DNA of 49,745 nucleotides from a virus: IMG/VR virus record IMGVR_UViG_3300031857_024897, positions 1 to 49,745 of that record; one strand, 5' to 3'. Shown piece by piece: positions 37,865 to 46,533 of this stretch (position 1 is its first letter; each line of letters starts with the position of its first letter). The notes under the pieces were generated by a model. It saw only the letters and a program-made list of their open reading frames with translations, ran no database searches and was not told where the DNA came from. The position numbers and the translations under genes were made by a program.

Positions 37865-38313
37865 TAGTTGCCAATAATTAGTTTGTTTATTTTAAGTTTG
37901 TGTCCCCTACCTCCATCTTTAGTGTCAAATCCGACGTTATATATTTTATATATATCGTCTTTAATCTCTTGTATCTTATAGTTTTCTTTTATATGACCAG
38001 GGATATAAAGAGTATTAACATCTTTTAATTTTCCAAAATCTATATTAGAGCAACCAAGAGCTAAAAAATCTATGTGTGTAACATCAGGGAAAATAACCCC
38101 AAAATTTTCCTGATAGAGGTATACTGTAGTAATGCTAACAACATTAGGGTAGGTATGTGGTAAATCAAAGATAGATAGGCTTTCACGACGCTCTACAATA
38201 TTTATCGGGACATCAACATTATGGCAATAATGGGACAAATTTTCCAAAGCATTAGCATAATCAGAAAGATCTTGATCATCTGTACGAAACCATATAAATT
38301 CTATATCAATCAT
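37864..38313 (-). CDS. Array protein 4 (149 aa)
   Basis: Blocks: LSHYCHNVDVPINIV; TYPNVVSITTVYLY; IFPDVTHIDFLALG; DFGKLKDVNTLYI. Carries an extra Asp-rich stretch before the helix (DDQDLSDYANALEN). Confidence 0.62.
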   Translation of the reverse strand: MIDIEFIWFRTDDQDLSDYANALENLSHYCHNVDVPINIVERRESLSIFDLPHTYPNVVSITTVYLYQENFGVIFPDVTHIDFLALGCSNIDFGKLKDVNTLYIPGHIKENYKIQEIKDDIYKIYNVGFDTKDGGRGHKLKINKLIIGN

Positions 38314-38316
38314 TTT

Positions 38317-38748
38317 TTAGTTAAAATCGTTTATCTTTATTATTTTCGAATATTTACCATTTTTGAACATGAATCTGTTCTGCCCCAAATCAGTAACTTT
38401 TAATATAAGAGGATCTTTTATTTCGATTCTTAAATCGTAATAATAATCAATCTCATCTATTACACCCATATCTGGTGTAATTCTGTCTCCCCAAAATACG
38501 TTTACCTTTTTAAGATCAGGGAAAGTCTTTAATATGGAACCTCCTTCTGTATGGAAAAATTTTTCAATGTATACTACATTTGGAAACTTATATTTGGTTG
38601 TAAATGCTTTGAATTTTTTTTCGTCTACGATACTTACAGGGGCCCCTATGTTTTTACAGTACTGGCTTATTCTGCTTAATATTTTAGAAAAATTATGAGC
38701 ATATTCAGTTTTTGTTGTGGCAAAATCATCAAAAGTAAGGTTTATCAT
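38317..38748 (-). CDS. Array protein 5 (143 aa)
   Basis: Blocks: ISQYCKNIGAPVSIV; KFPNVVYIEKF; TFPDLKKVNVF; DMGVIDEIDYYY. First copy from the left with the MG-x-I-DE form of block D. Ends KYSKIIKINDFN. Confidence 0.65.
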   Translation of the reverse strand: MINLTFDDFATTKTEYAHNFSKILSRISQYCKNIGAPVSIVDEKKFKAFTTKYKFPNVVYIEKFFHTEGGSILKTFPDLKKVNVFWGDRITPDMGVIDEIDYYYDLRIEIKDPLILKVTDLGQNRFMFKNGKYSKIIKINDFN

Positions 38749-38754
38749 ATAAAA

Positions 38755-39186
38755 TTAACGATAAGTTTTGTTTATTTGAATTACTCTAGAATAATCTTTT
38801 GATTCAAATAGATATTTATTTTTCGATAAATGGTTAATTTTTAACCCTTCATCTGAGTACATATAGTATCCAACGTGATAAAAATAATCAACCTCATCAA
38901 TAATACCCATATCCTGTATTTCACCTTGGCTTGACATTTCACCAACTTCTTTTAAATCTGGGAATACTATAGATATATTTGTGTCACCTAAAATTACGAG
39001 GCTTTCTAAATAAACAACATTAGGAAATACAAGTTCATTTCCTTCTAACCTTATTTCCATAAGGCTGTTATTAGTAATTGAAATCGGAACATCGATGTTG
39101 TTGCAATAAAGGCTAATTCTCTCAGCTACATCATACGGGTGATCATGATGTGATGTGGTAAAATCAACAACGCTAATTTTTAACAT
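38755..39186 (-). CDS. Array protein 6 (143 aa)
   Basis: Blocks: ISLYCNNIDVPISI; VFPNVVYLESLVIL; VFPDLKEVGEM; DMGIIDEVDYFY. Closest to array protein 5. It is divergent from the plus-strand zinc gene at 39213, sharing a palindromic ATATTTATAAATAT box. Confidence 0.66.
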   Translation of the reverse strand: MLKISVVDFTTSHHDHPYDVAERISLYCNNIDVPISITNNSLMEIRLEGNELVFPNVVYLESLVILGDTNISIVFPDLKEVGEMSSQGEIQDMGIIDEVDYFYHVGYYMYSDEGLKINHLSKNKYLFESKDYSRVIQINKTYR

Positions 39187-39199
39187 TTTTAGTTAGTTT

Positions 39200-39214
39200 A
39201 ATATTTATAAATAT
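39200..39214. promoter_or_regulatory. Palindromic ATATTTATAAATAT box between divergent genes
   Basis: The sequence at 39201-39214 reads the same on both strands, giving each divergent gene (39186 minus, 39213 plus) an AATATTTAT-type box. On the plus side it overlaps the ATG. Confidence 0.45.
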
Positions 39215-39512
39215 GAACATACACGAGAATATAGATAGGATTAAACAAATAATGGGTTTTGGTAGGCCACGTAAGGAAAACTCATTTAATGATGAAAAAA
39301 CAAAATTTACTTGCCAGGATTGCGGTAATTACGACTATAAAATGTTTATGGTTAATGATGATTTATGGAAAGAATATGGAAATGACAAATTAACATTATG
39401 TAAAAGTTGTTTTGAAAAAAGGCTCGGAAGAAAAATAACTAAGGATGATATCTCACAGCACAAAGATGCCTTAGCAAATATCTATAACCCAGAATTAAAA
39501 GATCTATATTAG
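39213..39512 (+). CDS. Zinc-finger protein inserted in the array (99 aa)
   Basis: The only plus-strand gene in the array region. CQDCGNYDYKMF and LCKSCFEKRLGRKITKDDI give two CxxC pairs 26-30 residues apart, a treble-clef or ribbon type zinc site. The N-terminal HENIDRIKQIMGF looks like a leader helix but lacks the final (I/L)-x-E. The CFEKRLGRxIT pattern occurs in small proteins of many bacteria and phages. Its insertion splits the array transcript. Confidence 0.65.
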   Translation: MNIHENIDRIKQIMGFGRPRKENSFNDEKTKFTCQDCGNYDYKMFMVNDDLWKEYGNDKLTLCKSCFEKRLGRKITKDDISQHKDALANIYNPELKDLY

Positions 39513-39515
39513 TTA

Positions 39516-39947
39516 TTATATAATAACTTCAGTCACTTTAATTTTTTTTGAATAGTCATCATCCTCAAATAGATAAATCTCATCTGAAATCTTTTTGGCT
39601 AACAGCCCAGGCCCTTCCATATAATATACAAACCAGGAAAAAGTGTGAATATCATCAATGTACCCAATATCAGGAATTTTAGTTCTAGCACAAAGCTGGT
39701 TAGCCTTCTTTAGGTGAGGAAATATTTTCTTAATACTAATAGATATATCCAATACTAAGGAATCTACAAACACAATATTTTTAAATACCAAAGCTGGCTC
39801 AGTCCGGACCCGCAAAAGACCGTTTAGATGTATCGGTTCATCAACAGAACAACAAAATTTACTTATATTGTCACATACATTATAATAATCATAGGCAATG
39901 TCACTATAATTTTCACTAAAAAAATCTCTTACATCTAAAGTTATCAT
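39516..39947 (-). CDS. Array protein 7 (143 aa)
   Basis: Start at the ATG at 39947 (MITLDVRDFF), matching other copies; the longer frame to 40001 runs through the hairpin upstream. Blocks: ISKFCCSVDEPIHLNG; VFKNIVFVDSL; IFPHLKKANQL; DIGYIDDIHTF. Convergent with the zinc gene with three bases between stops. Confidence 0.63.
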   Translation of the reverse strand: MITLDVRDFFSENYSDIAYDYYNVCDNISKFCCSVDEPIHLNGLLRVRTEPALVFKNIVFVDSLVLDISISIKKIFPHLKKANQLCARTKIPDIGYIDDIHTFSWFVYYMEGPGLLAKKISDEIYLFEDDDYSKKIKVTEVII

Positions 39948-39964
39948 AGTTTTATTTTTAATAA

Positions 39965-40020
39965 AAAAACCCCATTTATAGGTGAAGCAAATATAAGCCA
40001 CAAATATAAATGGAGTTTTT
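39965..40020. terminator. Long hairpin between array proteins 7 and 8
   Basis: AAAAACCCCATTTATA (39965-39980) pairs with TATAAATGGAGTTTTT (40005-40020), 15 of 16 positions, with a 24-base loop. A and T runs suit a terminator on either strand. The loop holds a TATATTTG-like element. Confidence 0.6.
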
Positions 40021-40045
40021 GAATATTCCTAATATTATTGAAGTA

Positions 40046-40468
40046 TTAAAAATAAACAACTTCGGTTATTTTAACTACACTTGAATATCCCTCCGATTTA
40101 AAACTGTATTTATTATCACCAATAGGTTTCATTTTTAATTTTGAATCTGGCCTCATATATTCGGTTGTATCATAAAGACAGTCAATATATTCAATATTTC
40201 CAAGATCCAATAGTTTGTCATAACTATATAAAGTATGAACCGTTTTTAAATCAGGAAATGCTATAGAAATATTTGTTTTCATTGGTGTTGATAGGTTATC
40301 AACATGTACGACATTTGGAAATATAAGCGAATTACCCATGCTATTAAGTTGTCCATCAATTAACCTAATTGGAATATCAACATTATGGCAATATAGGCTA
40401 ATTCTTTCCCATACGGCAACAAAAGCTAAATCCTCAGCCATAAAAAAGTCAGGGTTAATAGTTATCAT
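40046..40468 (-). CDS. Array protein 8 (140 aa)
   Basis: Blocks: ISLYCHNVDIPIRLID; IFPNVVHVDNL; AFPDLKTVHTL; DLGNIEYIDCL. Ends SSVVKITEVVYF. Confidence 0.65.
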   Translation of the reverse strand: MITINPDFFMAEDLAFVAVWERISLYCHNVDIPIRLIDGQLNSMGNSLIFPNVVHVDNLSTPMKTNISIAFPDLKTVHTLYSYDKLLDLGNIEYIDCLYDTTEYMRPDSKLKMKPIGDNKYSFKSEGYSSVVKITEVVYF

Positions 40469-40480
40469 ATATTAATGTTT

Positions 40481-40906
40481 TTAATAAACACTGTTTATTT
40501 TTATCACACGCGAATAACTATAATCCCTATTTCTAAATAAGTTCCGATTATCGCCAAGCGGCTCAAACCTTAATGGTGCACTCGCTTTATTAAAGTGTGA
40601 TGCTCTCCCAAATTCACCAATTTCTTCAATATAACCCATATCTATTGGGTATCCATTACTATGAAATTTACCAACTTTTTTTAAATCAGGTAAAACTATG
40701 GATATAGTTGTTGGATCCATAACATAGACTTTATCAACATATACAACATTTGGAAATATAATATCATCGCCAAACAAATACAAAGGTTCTTCCCCTAAAA
40801 TATTGATTGGCTGGCCTACAGCCCTACAATAATCGCTAAGATTATCCCATATTTCGCCAGAATAAGGGTTTCCGGTATAAAAAAATTCAATATAAATCTC
40901 TATCAT
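40481..40906 (-). CDS. Array protein 9 (141 aa)
   Basis: Blocks: LSDYCRAVGQPINILG; IFPNVVYVDKVYV; VLPDLKKVGKF; DMGYIEEIGEF. Forms a close pair with array protein 10 (shared DPT-x-ISV-x-LPDL). Confidence 0.66.
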   Translation of the reverse strand: MIEIYIEFFYTGNPYSGEIWDNLSDYCRAVGQPINILGEEPLYLFGDDIIFPNVVYVDKVYVMDPTTISIVLPDLKKVGKFHSNGYPIDMGYIEEIGEFGRASHFNKASAPLRFEPLGDNRNLFRNRDYSYSRVIKINSVY

Positions 40907-40911
40907 TACAA

Positions 40912-41337
40912 TTAATAAGATATTTTATGTATCTTAACCATTTTATAGTATCCTTTTTTACTAAATACATAATTATGATTCCCGGCTGGATCGCATTTTA
41001 ATTCTGGTTTTTTATCTGAAGAATATTTTGACATATTTTTAAAGACATTGACTTCTTTAATATTACCCATATCCAATAGTTGACCAAGACCTGATATCCT
41101 ACCTACCTTTACCAAATCAGGTAAAATTACAGATATATTCGTTGGATCTATAACCCAAAGATGCGATACATATTCGACATTTGGATAAATTAATTCATCG
41201 CCCGTTAAATCTAACGATGTCTCTCCAATAACATGAACTGGACTGTCAATAGCATGACAATACTCACTAAAATTTTCCCACATATCCTGAAGACGATTGC
41301 CTTCAGTAAAAAAATAATCTAAGTTAACTTCTATCAT
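40912..41337 (-). CDS. Array protein 10 (141 aa)
   Basis: Blocks: FSEYCHAIDSPVHVIG; IYPNVEYVSHLWV; ILPDLVKVGRI; DMGNIKEVNVF. Paired with protein 9 (both begin MIE and have a YFFTE/FFYTG turn). Confidence 0.66.
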   Translation of the reverse strand: MIEVNLDYFFTEGNRLQDMWENFSEYCHAIDSPVHVIGETSLDLTGDELIYPNVEYVSHLWVIDPTNISVILPDLVKVGRISGLGQLLDMGNIKEVNVFKNMSKYSSDKKPELKCDPAGNHNYVFSKKGYYKMVKIHKISY

Positions 41338-41397
41338 TTTATATTTTTATATATTTTAACCAGCTGAGATTAAAGACACATTTATAAATATAACAAA

Positions 41398-41420
41398 TTG
41401 GGGTTATGTAATAACCCCAA
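41398..41420. terminator. Perfect 10-pair hairpin in the array
   Basis: TTGGGGTTAT (41398-41407) and ATAACCCCAA (41411-41420) with a GTA loop. It lies in a 133-base gap after array protein 11 where no other gene is seen. The T tract on the minus side is weak. Confidence 0.55.
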
Positions 41421-41470
41421 GTCGCGAGTTTTTTGAAAATAACCTAAGTTATATTGGGAGAATGGGAGTT

Positions 41471-41923
41471 CTACGAATATTGGTTTACCTTAATAACCCA
41501 AGAACCTTTTCTAGATGTAAACTTAAACATATTGTCACCCAGGCTGGTACACCTCATAACACCTTTACGAAAGGTATCCATCATTGTAAATTTAAGAAAT
41601 GAACTCATTGAGAAAAAATTATCGATTTCCTTTATAGGGCCAAGATCCTCCATAAAGAAATGCACCTGTAAATTGCCAACCCTTTTTAAATCAGGCAGAG
41701 ATTTAAATAGACTTTTATCTTTAACTACCTTTAAATATTCAACATAAACAACCTTTGGAAAAGTTAAAAGTTGACCGAAAGTATACAAAGGTTCTCCTCT
41801 ACTATATATCATAAAATCATCATTAATAGAATTACAATGATTACTTATGTTAGCCATATCATGATAATGACTAGTATATTCATTTTTTTCAGTATAAAAA
41901 TCATCGACATAAATTATTTCCAT
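41471..41923 (-). CDS. Array protein 11 (150 aa)
   Basis: First copy from the left with the right-hand C-terminus (KFTSRKGSWVIKVNQ) and HC in the helix (ISNHCNSINDDFMIYS). Blocks: TFPKVVYVEYL; SLPDLKRVGNL; DLGPIKEIDNF. An ATAAATATAT box starts two bases before the ATG on the complement (41925 onward). Confidence 0.68.
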   Translation of the reverse strand: MEIIYVDDFYTEKNEYTSHYHDMANISNHCNSINDDFMIYSRGEPLYTFGQLLTFPKVVYVEYLKVVKDKSLFKSLPDLKRVGNLQVHFFMEDLGPIKEIDNFFSMSSFLKFTMMDTFRKGVMRCTSLGDNMFKFTSRKGSWVIKVNQYS

Positions 41924-41935
41924 AATAAATATATT

Positions 41936-42370
41936 TTAAGTGTAATCATTTATTTTAACAACACTGGTTGCCTCGTTAGAGATAAACATAAAGAAGCCAT
42001 CACCAATATCTCTAAACTTTGGAACATATAAATCTCTGCGACTATTAATATCTTTTAAATTTCTACAAAAATCAATCTCCTTTATGTTCCCAAGATTTAG
42101 TTGGTGGAAACTAGGCAAAAGTGTACCAACTTTTACCAAATCAGGAAAAATCTTAAAAAAGTCGGTAGTATAAAAAGCATCTAAATCACCAATATAAACA
42201 ACATTAGGAAATGTCAAATTATATTCCTTAGCATATGAAGGGATACTCATACTATGTATCTGAATTTTATCATCAATAGAATTACAAAACAAACTGACGT
42301 TACTCATAATATCTAAGAAAGAACAACCGTCACAATCAAAATCTTTAACAAATATTTTATACATAATCAA
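41936..42370 (-). CDS. Array protein 12 (144 aa)
   Basis: Carries the N-terminal DFDCDGC motif. Blocks: VSLFCNSIDDKIQIHS; TFPNVVYIGDL; IFPDLVKVGTL; NLGNIKEIDFC. Its end (FISNEATSVVKINDYT) is shared only with array protein 13. Confidence 0.68.
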   Translation of the reverse strand: MIMYKIFVKDFDCDGCSFLDIMSNVSLFCNSIDDKIQIHSMSIPSYAKEYNLTFPNVVYIGDLDAFYTTDFFKIFPDLVKVGTLLPSFHQLNLGNIKEIDFCRNLKDINSRRDLYVPKFRDIGDGFFMFISNEATSVVKINDYT

Positions 42371-42375
42371 TAATT

Positions 42376-42831
42376 TTAATCATAATCATTTATTTTAACA
42401 ACACAGGTTGCCTCGTTAGAGATAAACTTAAAGAGGCCCTCACCAAGATCTTCGCACCATAATTTAACCTCATGTGTTGTATGATCATACCCTTTAACCT
42501 CAAGAAAGTGGTTCAAATAGTGAAAATAATCGATCTCCTGTATATTGCCAATATCTTTCATGTAAATGTTTGGGTTAAAAAAACCAACCTTTACTAAATC
42601 GGGAAAAGCCTTACCTATGTTGGGGTCTTCAGAGTAAATATTTAACTGCTCGATATAAATAACATTCGGGAATGTTATATCGTTTTCGAGCAAATATATG
42701 GGATAGTCCCTACTATATATTTCAATATCTTCAGCACTAGAATGGCAATGCATACTTATGTTAGACATAGTATTTTCTAACAGTGAACGTTCACCAACAA
42801 AATCATCTACATAAATTATAGTTTTATCCAT
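42376..42831 (-). CDS. Array protein 13 (151 aa)
   Basis: Blocks: ISMHCHSSAEDIEIYS; TFPNVIYIEQLNI; AFPDLVKVGFF; DIGNIQEIDYF. C-terminus FISNEATCVVKINDYD nearly identical to protein 12 although the N-termini differ, which suggests segment exchange. Confidence 0.68.
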   Translation of the reverse strand: MDKTIIYVDDFVGERSLLENTMSNISMHCHSSAEDIEIYSRDYPIYLLENDITFPNVIYIEQLNIYSEDPNIGKAFPDLVKVGFFNPNIYMKDIGNIQEIDYFHYLNHFLEVKGYDHTTHEVKLWCEDLGEGLFKFISNEATCVVKINDYD

Positions 42832-42854
42832 ACTTATTTAATTTAAACGGGGTT

Positions 42855-43313
42855 TTAACTAAAGTTATTTACCTTAATATTCCAGGAACCTTTTTTAGAT
42901 CTAAACGCATACTTTTTGTACCCAATCGGAGCACATATTGTTTGTATATCATAATAGTCTCTTGAACTCTGATTAAAATACTTAGACATACCATGATAAT
43001 ATTCAATCTCTTTTATACCGCCAAAATCATCTACATCAAGATTACCATAAATACATAAGGTACCAATCTTCTCAAGATTAGGTAAAACTTTCACTAATTG
43101 TGCGTTATTGTACAAATATACATGACTAACGTAAATAACCTTTGGAAATGTTATTGAATTATCGGTGCATCTCAAATGTAAATAATGCGGGTTAGAACCA
43201 TATATCTCAATTTTTTTATTATGGGTATTATGACAATGATTACTGATATTAATCATAATATCATCGTAAGAGCAACCATCGCAATCAAAATCTCCAACAT
43301 TTATTATCTCCAT
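42855..43313 (-). CDS. Array protein 14 (152 aa)
   Basis: DFDCDGC present. Helix ISNHCHNTHNKKIEIYGS, a THNKK form shared with protein 24. Blocks: TFPKVIYVSHVYL; VLPNLEKIGTL; DFGGIKEIEYY. End RSKKGSWNIKVNNFS. Confidence 0.68.
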   Translation of the reverse strand: MEIINVGDFDCDGCSYDDIMINISNHCHNTHNKKIEIYGSNPHYLHLRCTDNSITFPKVIYVSHVYLYNNAQLVKVLPNLEKIGTLCIYGNLDVDDFGGIKEIEYYHGMSKYFNQSSRDYYDIQTICAPIGYKKYAFRSKKGSWNIKVNNFS

Positions 43314-43318
43314 ATTAT

Positions 43319-43771
43319 TTAATTATAATCATTAATCTTAATATCCCAGGAACCTTTTTTAGATGTGAATCTATACATATCATCATTAAGCTTTTTGCAT
43401 CTTGTTTTTATATTAAAAAATTTTCTCGAACTTGGATCCAAAAAATTAGACATGCCTGTAAATCTATTGATTTCTTGTATTTTACCAAAATCATCTATAT
43501 CCCTAGAATTCGGCCAAAATATTCTAATCTTCTTAATATCAGGCAAAACTTTAACTAAAGTGACGTCTCTGAGTAGGTGTAACATATCAACATAAACAAC
43601 TTTAGGGAACGTTATTGAGTCGTTATTGCAAATCAAATACTTATAATTTGGTGAACCGTATATAGCAATCTCATCACTAGGTGTAATATGACAATGCCTA
43701 CTGATATTATCCATAACATCATTGAAGTTACAACCATCACAATCAAAATCTTTAATATATATTATCTCCAT
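43319..43771 (-). CDS. Array protein 15 (150 aa)
   Basis: DFDCDGC present. ISRHCHITPSDEIAIYGS, the TPSDEI form typical of the right half. Blocks: TFPKVVYVDMLHL; VLPDIKKIRIF; DFGKIQEINRF. Shares its last 13 residues (SKKGSWDIKINDY) with protein 16. Confidence 0.69.
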   Translation of the reverse strand: MEIIYIKDFDCDGCNFNDVMDNISRHCHITPSDEIAIYGSPNYKYLICNNDSITFPKVVYVDMLHLLRDVTLVKVLPDIKKIRIFWPNSRDIDDFGKIQEINRFTGMSNFLDPSSRKFFNIKTRCKKLNDDMYRFTSKKGSWDIKINDYN

Positions 43772-43776
43772 ATTAT

Positions 43777-44232
43777 TTAATTATAATCATTAATCTTAAT
43801 ATCCCAGGAACCTTTTTTAGATGTGATTCTAAACATCTTATCACCAATCGGTTTGTATTTTGTTTTTATATTAAAATGGTTTCTTGCCATTGAATCAAGA
43901 AAAGGATACATTCCGGCAAAATAATCGATTTCCTGTATTTTCCCAAAATCGTCTATATCAAAATAATCTGGCGAAAAATAACCAACCTTCTTAAGATCGG
44001 GTAAAATTTTACTTAAACTTACATTTTTGTTTAAGTGTAACTCGCTAACATATGTTACTTTGGGGTATGTGACCTTATTATCATAACCAACTAAATAAAA
44101 TTTATAACTTTCAGCATAAATAGCAATCTCATCACTAGGTGTAGAGTGACAATGCGCACTTATGTTTTCCATAGTACCCTCTAAGGTTGGGGGGTTTGTA
44201 GTTATAAAATCTTCAACATTTATTATTTCCAT
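43777..44232 (-). CDS. Array protein 16 (151 aa)
   Basis: Lacks CDGC (EDFITTNPPTLEG instead). ISAHCHSTPSDEIAIYAE; TYPKVTYVSELHL; ILPDLKKVGYF; DFGKIQEIDYF. N-terminal part resembles protein 18, C-terminal part protein 15. Confidence 0.69.
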   Translation of the reverse strand: MEIINVEDFITTNPPTLEGTMENISAHCHSTPSDEIAIYAESYKFYLVGYDNKVTYPKVTYVSELHLNKNVSLSKILPDLKKVGYFSPDYFDIDDFGKIQEIDYFAGMYPFLDSMARNHFNIKTKYKPIGDKMFRITSKKGSWDIKINDYN

Positions 44233-44243
44233 ACTCTCTAAAC

Positions 44244-44672
44244 TTAATTATACTTATTTACCTTTATGTCCCAGGTGCCTTTAGGTGTCGTAAACCTAAA
44301 AATATTACCATCAATATTCTCACACATAATATCATGAATTTTAAAACTTTCAAAAAAACGAGTCATACCGATAAAATTATCAACCTCTTTTATCCCACCA
44401 AAATCCGTCATACCTTGAATAGGTAAAAGGCTACCAACCTTAACTAAATCAGGTAAAATTTTGCTTGTATTAGTAGATCTAATCGCCGATAAATCATTAA
44501 CATATATAACTTTAGGGAAAATAATTTCCTCAGGCAAATCATAAATATCTAGCGAACCATATATCTTAATTTCATCACTAGGTGTAATATGACAGTGCTT
44601 GCTCATATTCATGAATTGACCATAGATCGTACTACCATCATATTTAAAACTATCAACAAATATTATTTCCAT
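44244..44672 (-). CDS. Array protein 17 (142 aa)
   Basis: Shorter middle than its neighbours. MSKHCHITPSDEIKIYGS; IFPKVIYVNDL; ILPDLVKVGSL; DFGGIKEVDNF; end TTPKGTWDIKVNKYN, a variant shared with protein 27. Confidence 0.68.
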   Translation of the reverse strand: MEIIFVDSFKYDGSTIYGQFMNMSKHCHITPSDEIKIYGSLDIYDLPEEIIFPKVIYVNDLSAIRSTNTSKILPDLVKVGSLLPIQGMTDFGGIKEVDNFIGMTRFFESFKIHDIMCENIDGNIFRFTTPKGTWDIKVNKYN

Positions 44673-44683
44673 ATTCTCTAAAT

Positions 44684-45133
44684 TTAACTATGTTTATTAA
44701 CTTTAATATCCCATGAACCTTTTTTAGATTTAAATCTATATAAATCATAATCAAGCGGTATGCATTTTGTTTTTAAGTTAAATTGTTTTCTTTTATCTGA
44801 ACTATAAAAATTAGACATACCCGAAAAATAATTGATTTCCTCTATTTTGCCAAAATCATCTATATCAACATAACTTGCCGAAAATACGCCAATCGTTTTA
44901 ATATCGGGCAAAATTTTACTTAACCTTACATTGGCGTTTAACTTCACCCAATCAGCATATGTAACTTTGGGGTATGTGACCCTATTATCATAACAAGCTA
45001 AATAAAATTTAGAATTTTTAACATAAATCTCATCACTAGGGGTAATATGACAATGCATACTTATGTTTTCCATAGCAGTCTCTAACGATGGGTCAGCACT
45101 AATAAAATCTTCAACAAAAATTATCTCTTTCAT
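44684..45133 (-). CDS. Array protein 18 (149 aa)
   Basis: EDFISADPSLETAMENISMH in place of CDGC. TYPKVTYADWVKL; ILPDIKTIGVF; DFGKIEEINYF; end KSKKGSWDIKVNKHS. Confidence 0.69.
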   Translation of the reverse strand: MKEIIFVEDFISADPSLETAMENISMHCHITPSDEIYVKNSKFYLACYDNRVTYPKVTYADWVKLNANVRLSKILPDIKTIGVFSASYVDIDDFGKIEEINYFSGMSNFYSSDKRKQFNLKTKCIPLDYDLYRFKSKKGSWDIKVNKHS

Positions 45134-45144
45134 ATTCTCTAAAT

Positions 45145-45597
45145 TTAATTATGTCTATTAACCTTAATATCCCAGGATCCTTTTTTAGACGTAAACCGAT
45201 ACATCTTATTACCAAGCGGTTCACATGTTGTTTCTATATTAAAATAGTCTCTTCTCATTGGATCAAAAAAAATAGACATACCGGCAAAAAGATCAATTTC
45301 CAGTATATTCCCAAAATCATCTGTATCAGCAGCGTCTGGCCAAAATGTTCCAATCTTCTTAATATCAGGCAACACGTTAACTAACGTAGCATTTCTACCT
45401 AAGTCTAACTTATCAACATAAACAACTTTAGGGTACGTTATTGAGTCGTATTTGCAAATCAAATACTTATAATTTGGTGAACCGTATATAGCAATCTCAT
45501 CACTAGGTGTAAGATTACAATGCCTACTAAGATTAACCATAACATCTTTATCAGAACAACCTTGACAATTAAAATCGTCAAGGGTTAAAGTTTCCAT
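45145..45597 (-). CDS. Array protein 19 (150 aa)
   Basis: An in-frame ATG at 45606 exists, but the ATG at 45597 (METLTLDDF) aligns with the start of other copies. DFNCQGC present. LSRHCNLTPSDEIAIYGS; TYPKVVYVDKLDL; VLPDIKKIGTF; DFGNILEIDLF. Very close to protein 15 in the YGSPNYKYLIC stretch. Confidence 0.69.
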   Translation of the reverse strand: METLTLDDFNCQGCSDKDVMVNLSRHCNLTPSDEIAIYGSPNYKYLICKYDSITYPKVVYVDKLDLGRNATLVNVLPDIKKIGTFWPDAADTDDFGNILEIDLFAGMSIFFDPMRRDYFNIETTCEPLGNKMYRFTSKKGSWDIKVNRHN

Positions 45598-45617
45598 ATT
45601 CTTCATATTTTTATAAT

Positions 45618-46061
45618 TTAATCATAATTATCAACCATAATATCCCAGGAGCCCTTTGTTGACGTGAAATTATACAACTTGTTGCCAATCTTTTCACATA
45701 TTAATGGGGGGATAGGTCTCTTCTTTCTAAGAATCTGACTCATATCGTGAAAGAAGCCAATCCTACTTATTTTACCGAATTCAACAATTTTATGCATATC
45801 ACAAGTAAAATCACCAACCTTAACCAAATCGGGGAAAATTATCTTTAGACTGGCACTACCGCGCACACGCAATTTGTCAACATAAATGACCTTAGGATAT
45901 GTCATATCCTCCCAATAGCATTCAAATGCCGGATTATCGCCGCATATTATCGCGATCTCTTCTTCAGTGTAGGGGCTGTTACAATGCCTACTTACCACAT
46001 CCATAATATGATGATGCATAAAATTGGGGTTATAAAAATCGCTAATATTAATTACTTCCAT
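45618..46061 (-). CDS. Array protein 20 (147 aa)
   Basis: No CDGC (DFYNPNFMHHHIMD). VSRHCNSPYTEEEIAII; TYPKVIYVDKLRV; IFPDLVKVGDF; EFGKISRIGFF; end STKGSWDIMVDNYD. A Pro-rich segment (KKRPIPPLICEK) precedes the C-terminal strand. Confidence 0.67.
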   Translation of the reverse strand: MEVINISDFYNPNFMHHHIMDVVSRHCNSPYTEEEIAIICGDNPAFECYWEDMTYPKVIYVDKLRVRGSASLKIIFPDLVKVGDFTCDMHKIVEFGKISRIGFFHDMSQILRKKRPIPPLICEKIGNKLYNFTSTKGSWDIMVDNYD

Positions 46062-46072
46062 ATTCTATAAAT

Positions 46073-46522
46073 TTAATCATAACTATTAACCTTAATATCC
46101 CAGGTGCCTTTTCTAGATGTGAATCTATACATATCATCACCAAGCGGGGTACATTTGAATGGGTATTCATCTTCAGCCCAACCACGAAAATAAAAATATT
46201 GATCTAGGCCAGAAAAATTATTAATTTCATTTATTTTACCAAAATGATCTATTTTTTCCTTGCTAATGTTAAGCTTGCCGACCTTCCTAAGATCTGGGAA
46301 AGATACAGGTATTGAACAATAGCTAAGTACATGCAAATCCTGAACATAAACAACGTTAGGAAATTTGAACTCATTAGAAACACAAATTAAATATTTATCA
46401 TAACTCCTTTTATAAATCGAAATTTCTTCGTTAATATAATGGCAATACTGACTGAGGTTTTTAAAAATATCTTCGTATGTACAACCATTACAATTAAAAT
46501 CATCCATAAAAATTAACTGCAT
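46073..46522 (-). CDS. Array protein 21 (149 aa)
   Basis: DFNCNGC present. LSQYCHYINEEISIY, a YC form like the left half; KFPNVVYVQDLHV; SFPDLRKVGKL; HFGKINEINNF; end SRKGTWDIKVNSYD. Looks like a mosaic of left-type and right-type blocks. Confidence 0.68.
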   Translation of the reverse strand: MQLIFMDDFNCNGCTYEDIFKNLSQYCHYINEEISIYKRSYDKYLICVSNEFKFPNVVYVQDLHVLSYCSIPVSFPDLRKVGKLNISKEKIDHFGKINEINNFSGLDQYFYFRGWAEDEYPFKCTPLGDDMYRFTSRKGTWDIKVNSYD

Positions 46523-46533
46523 ATTTTTATAAT

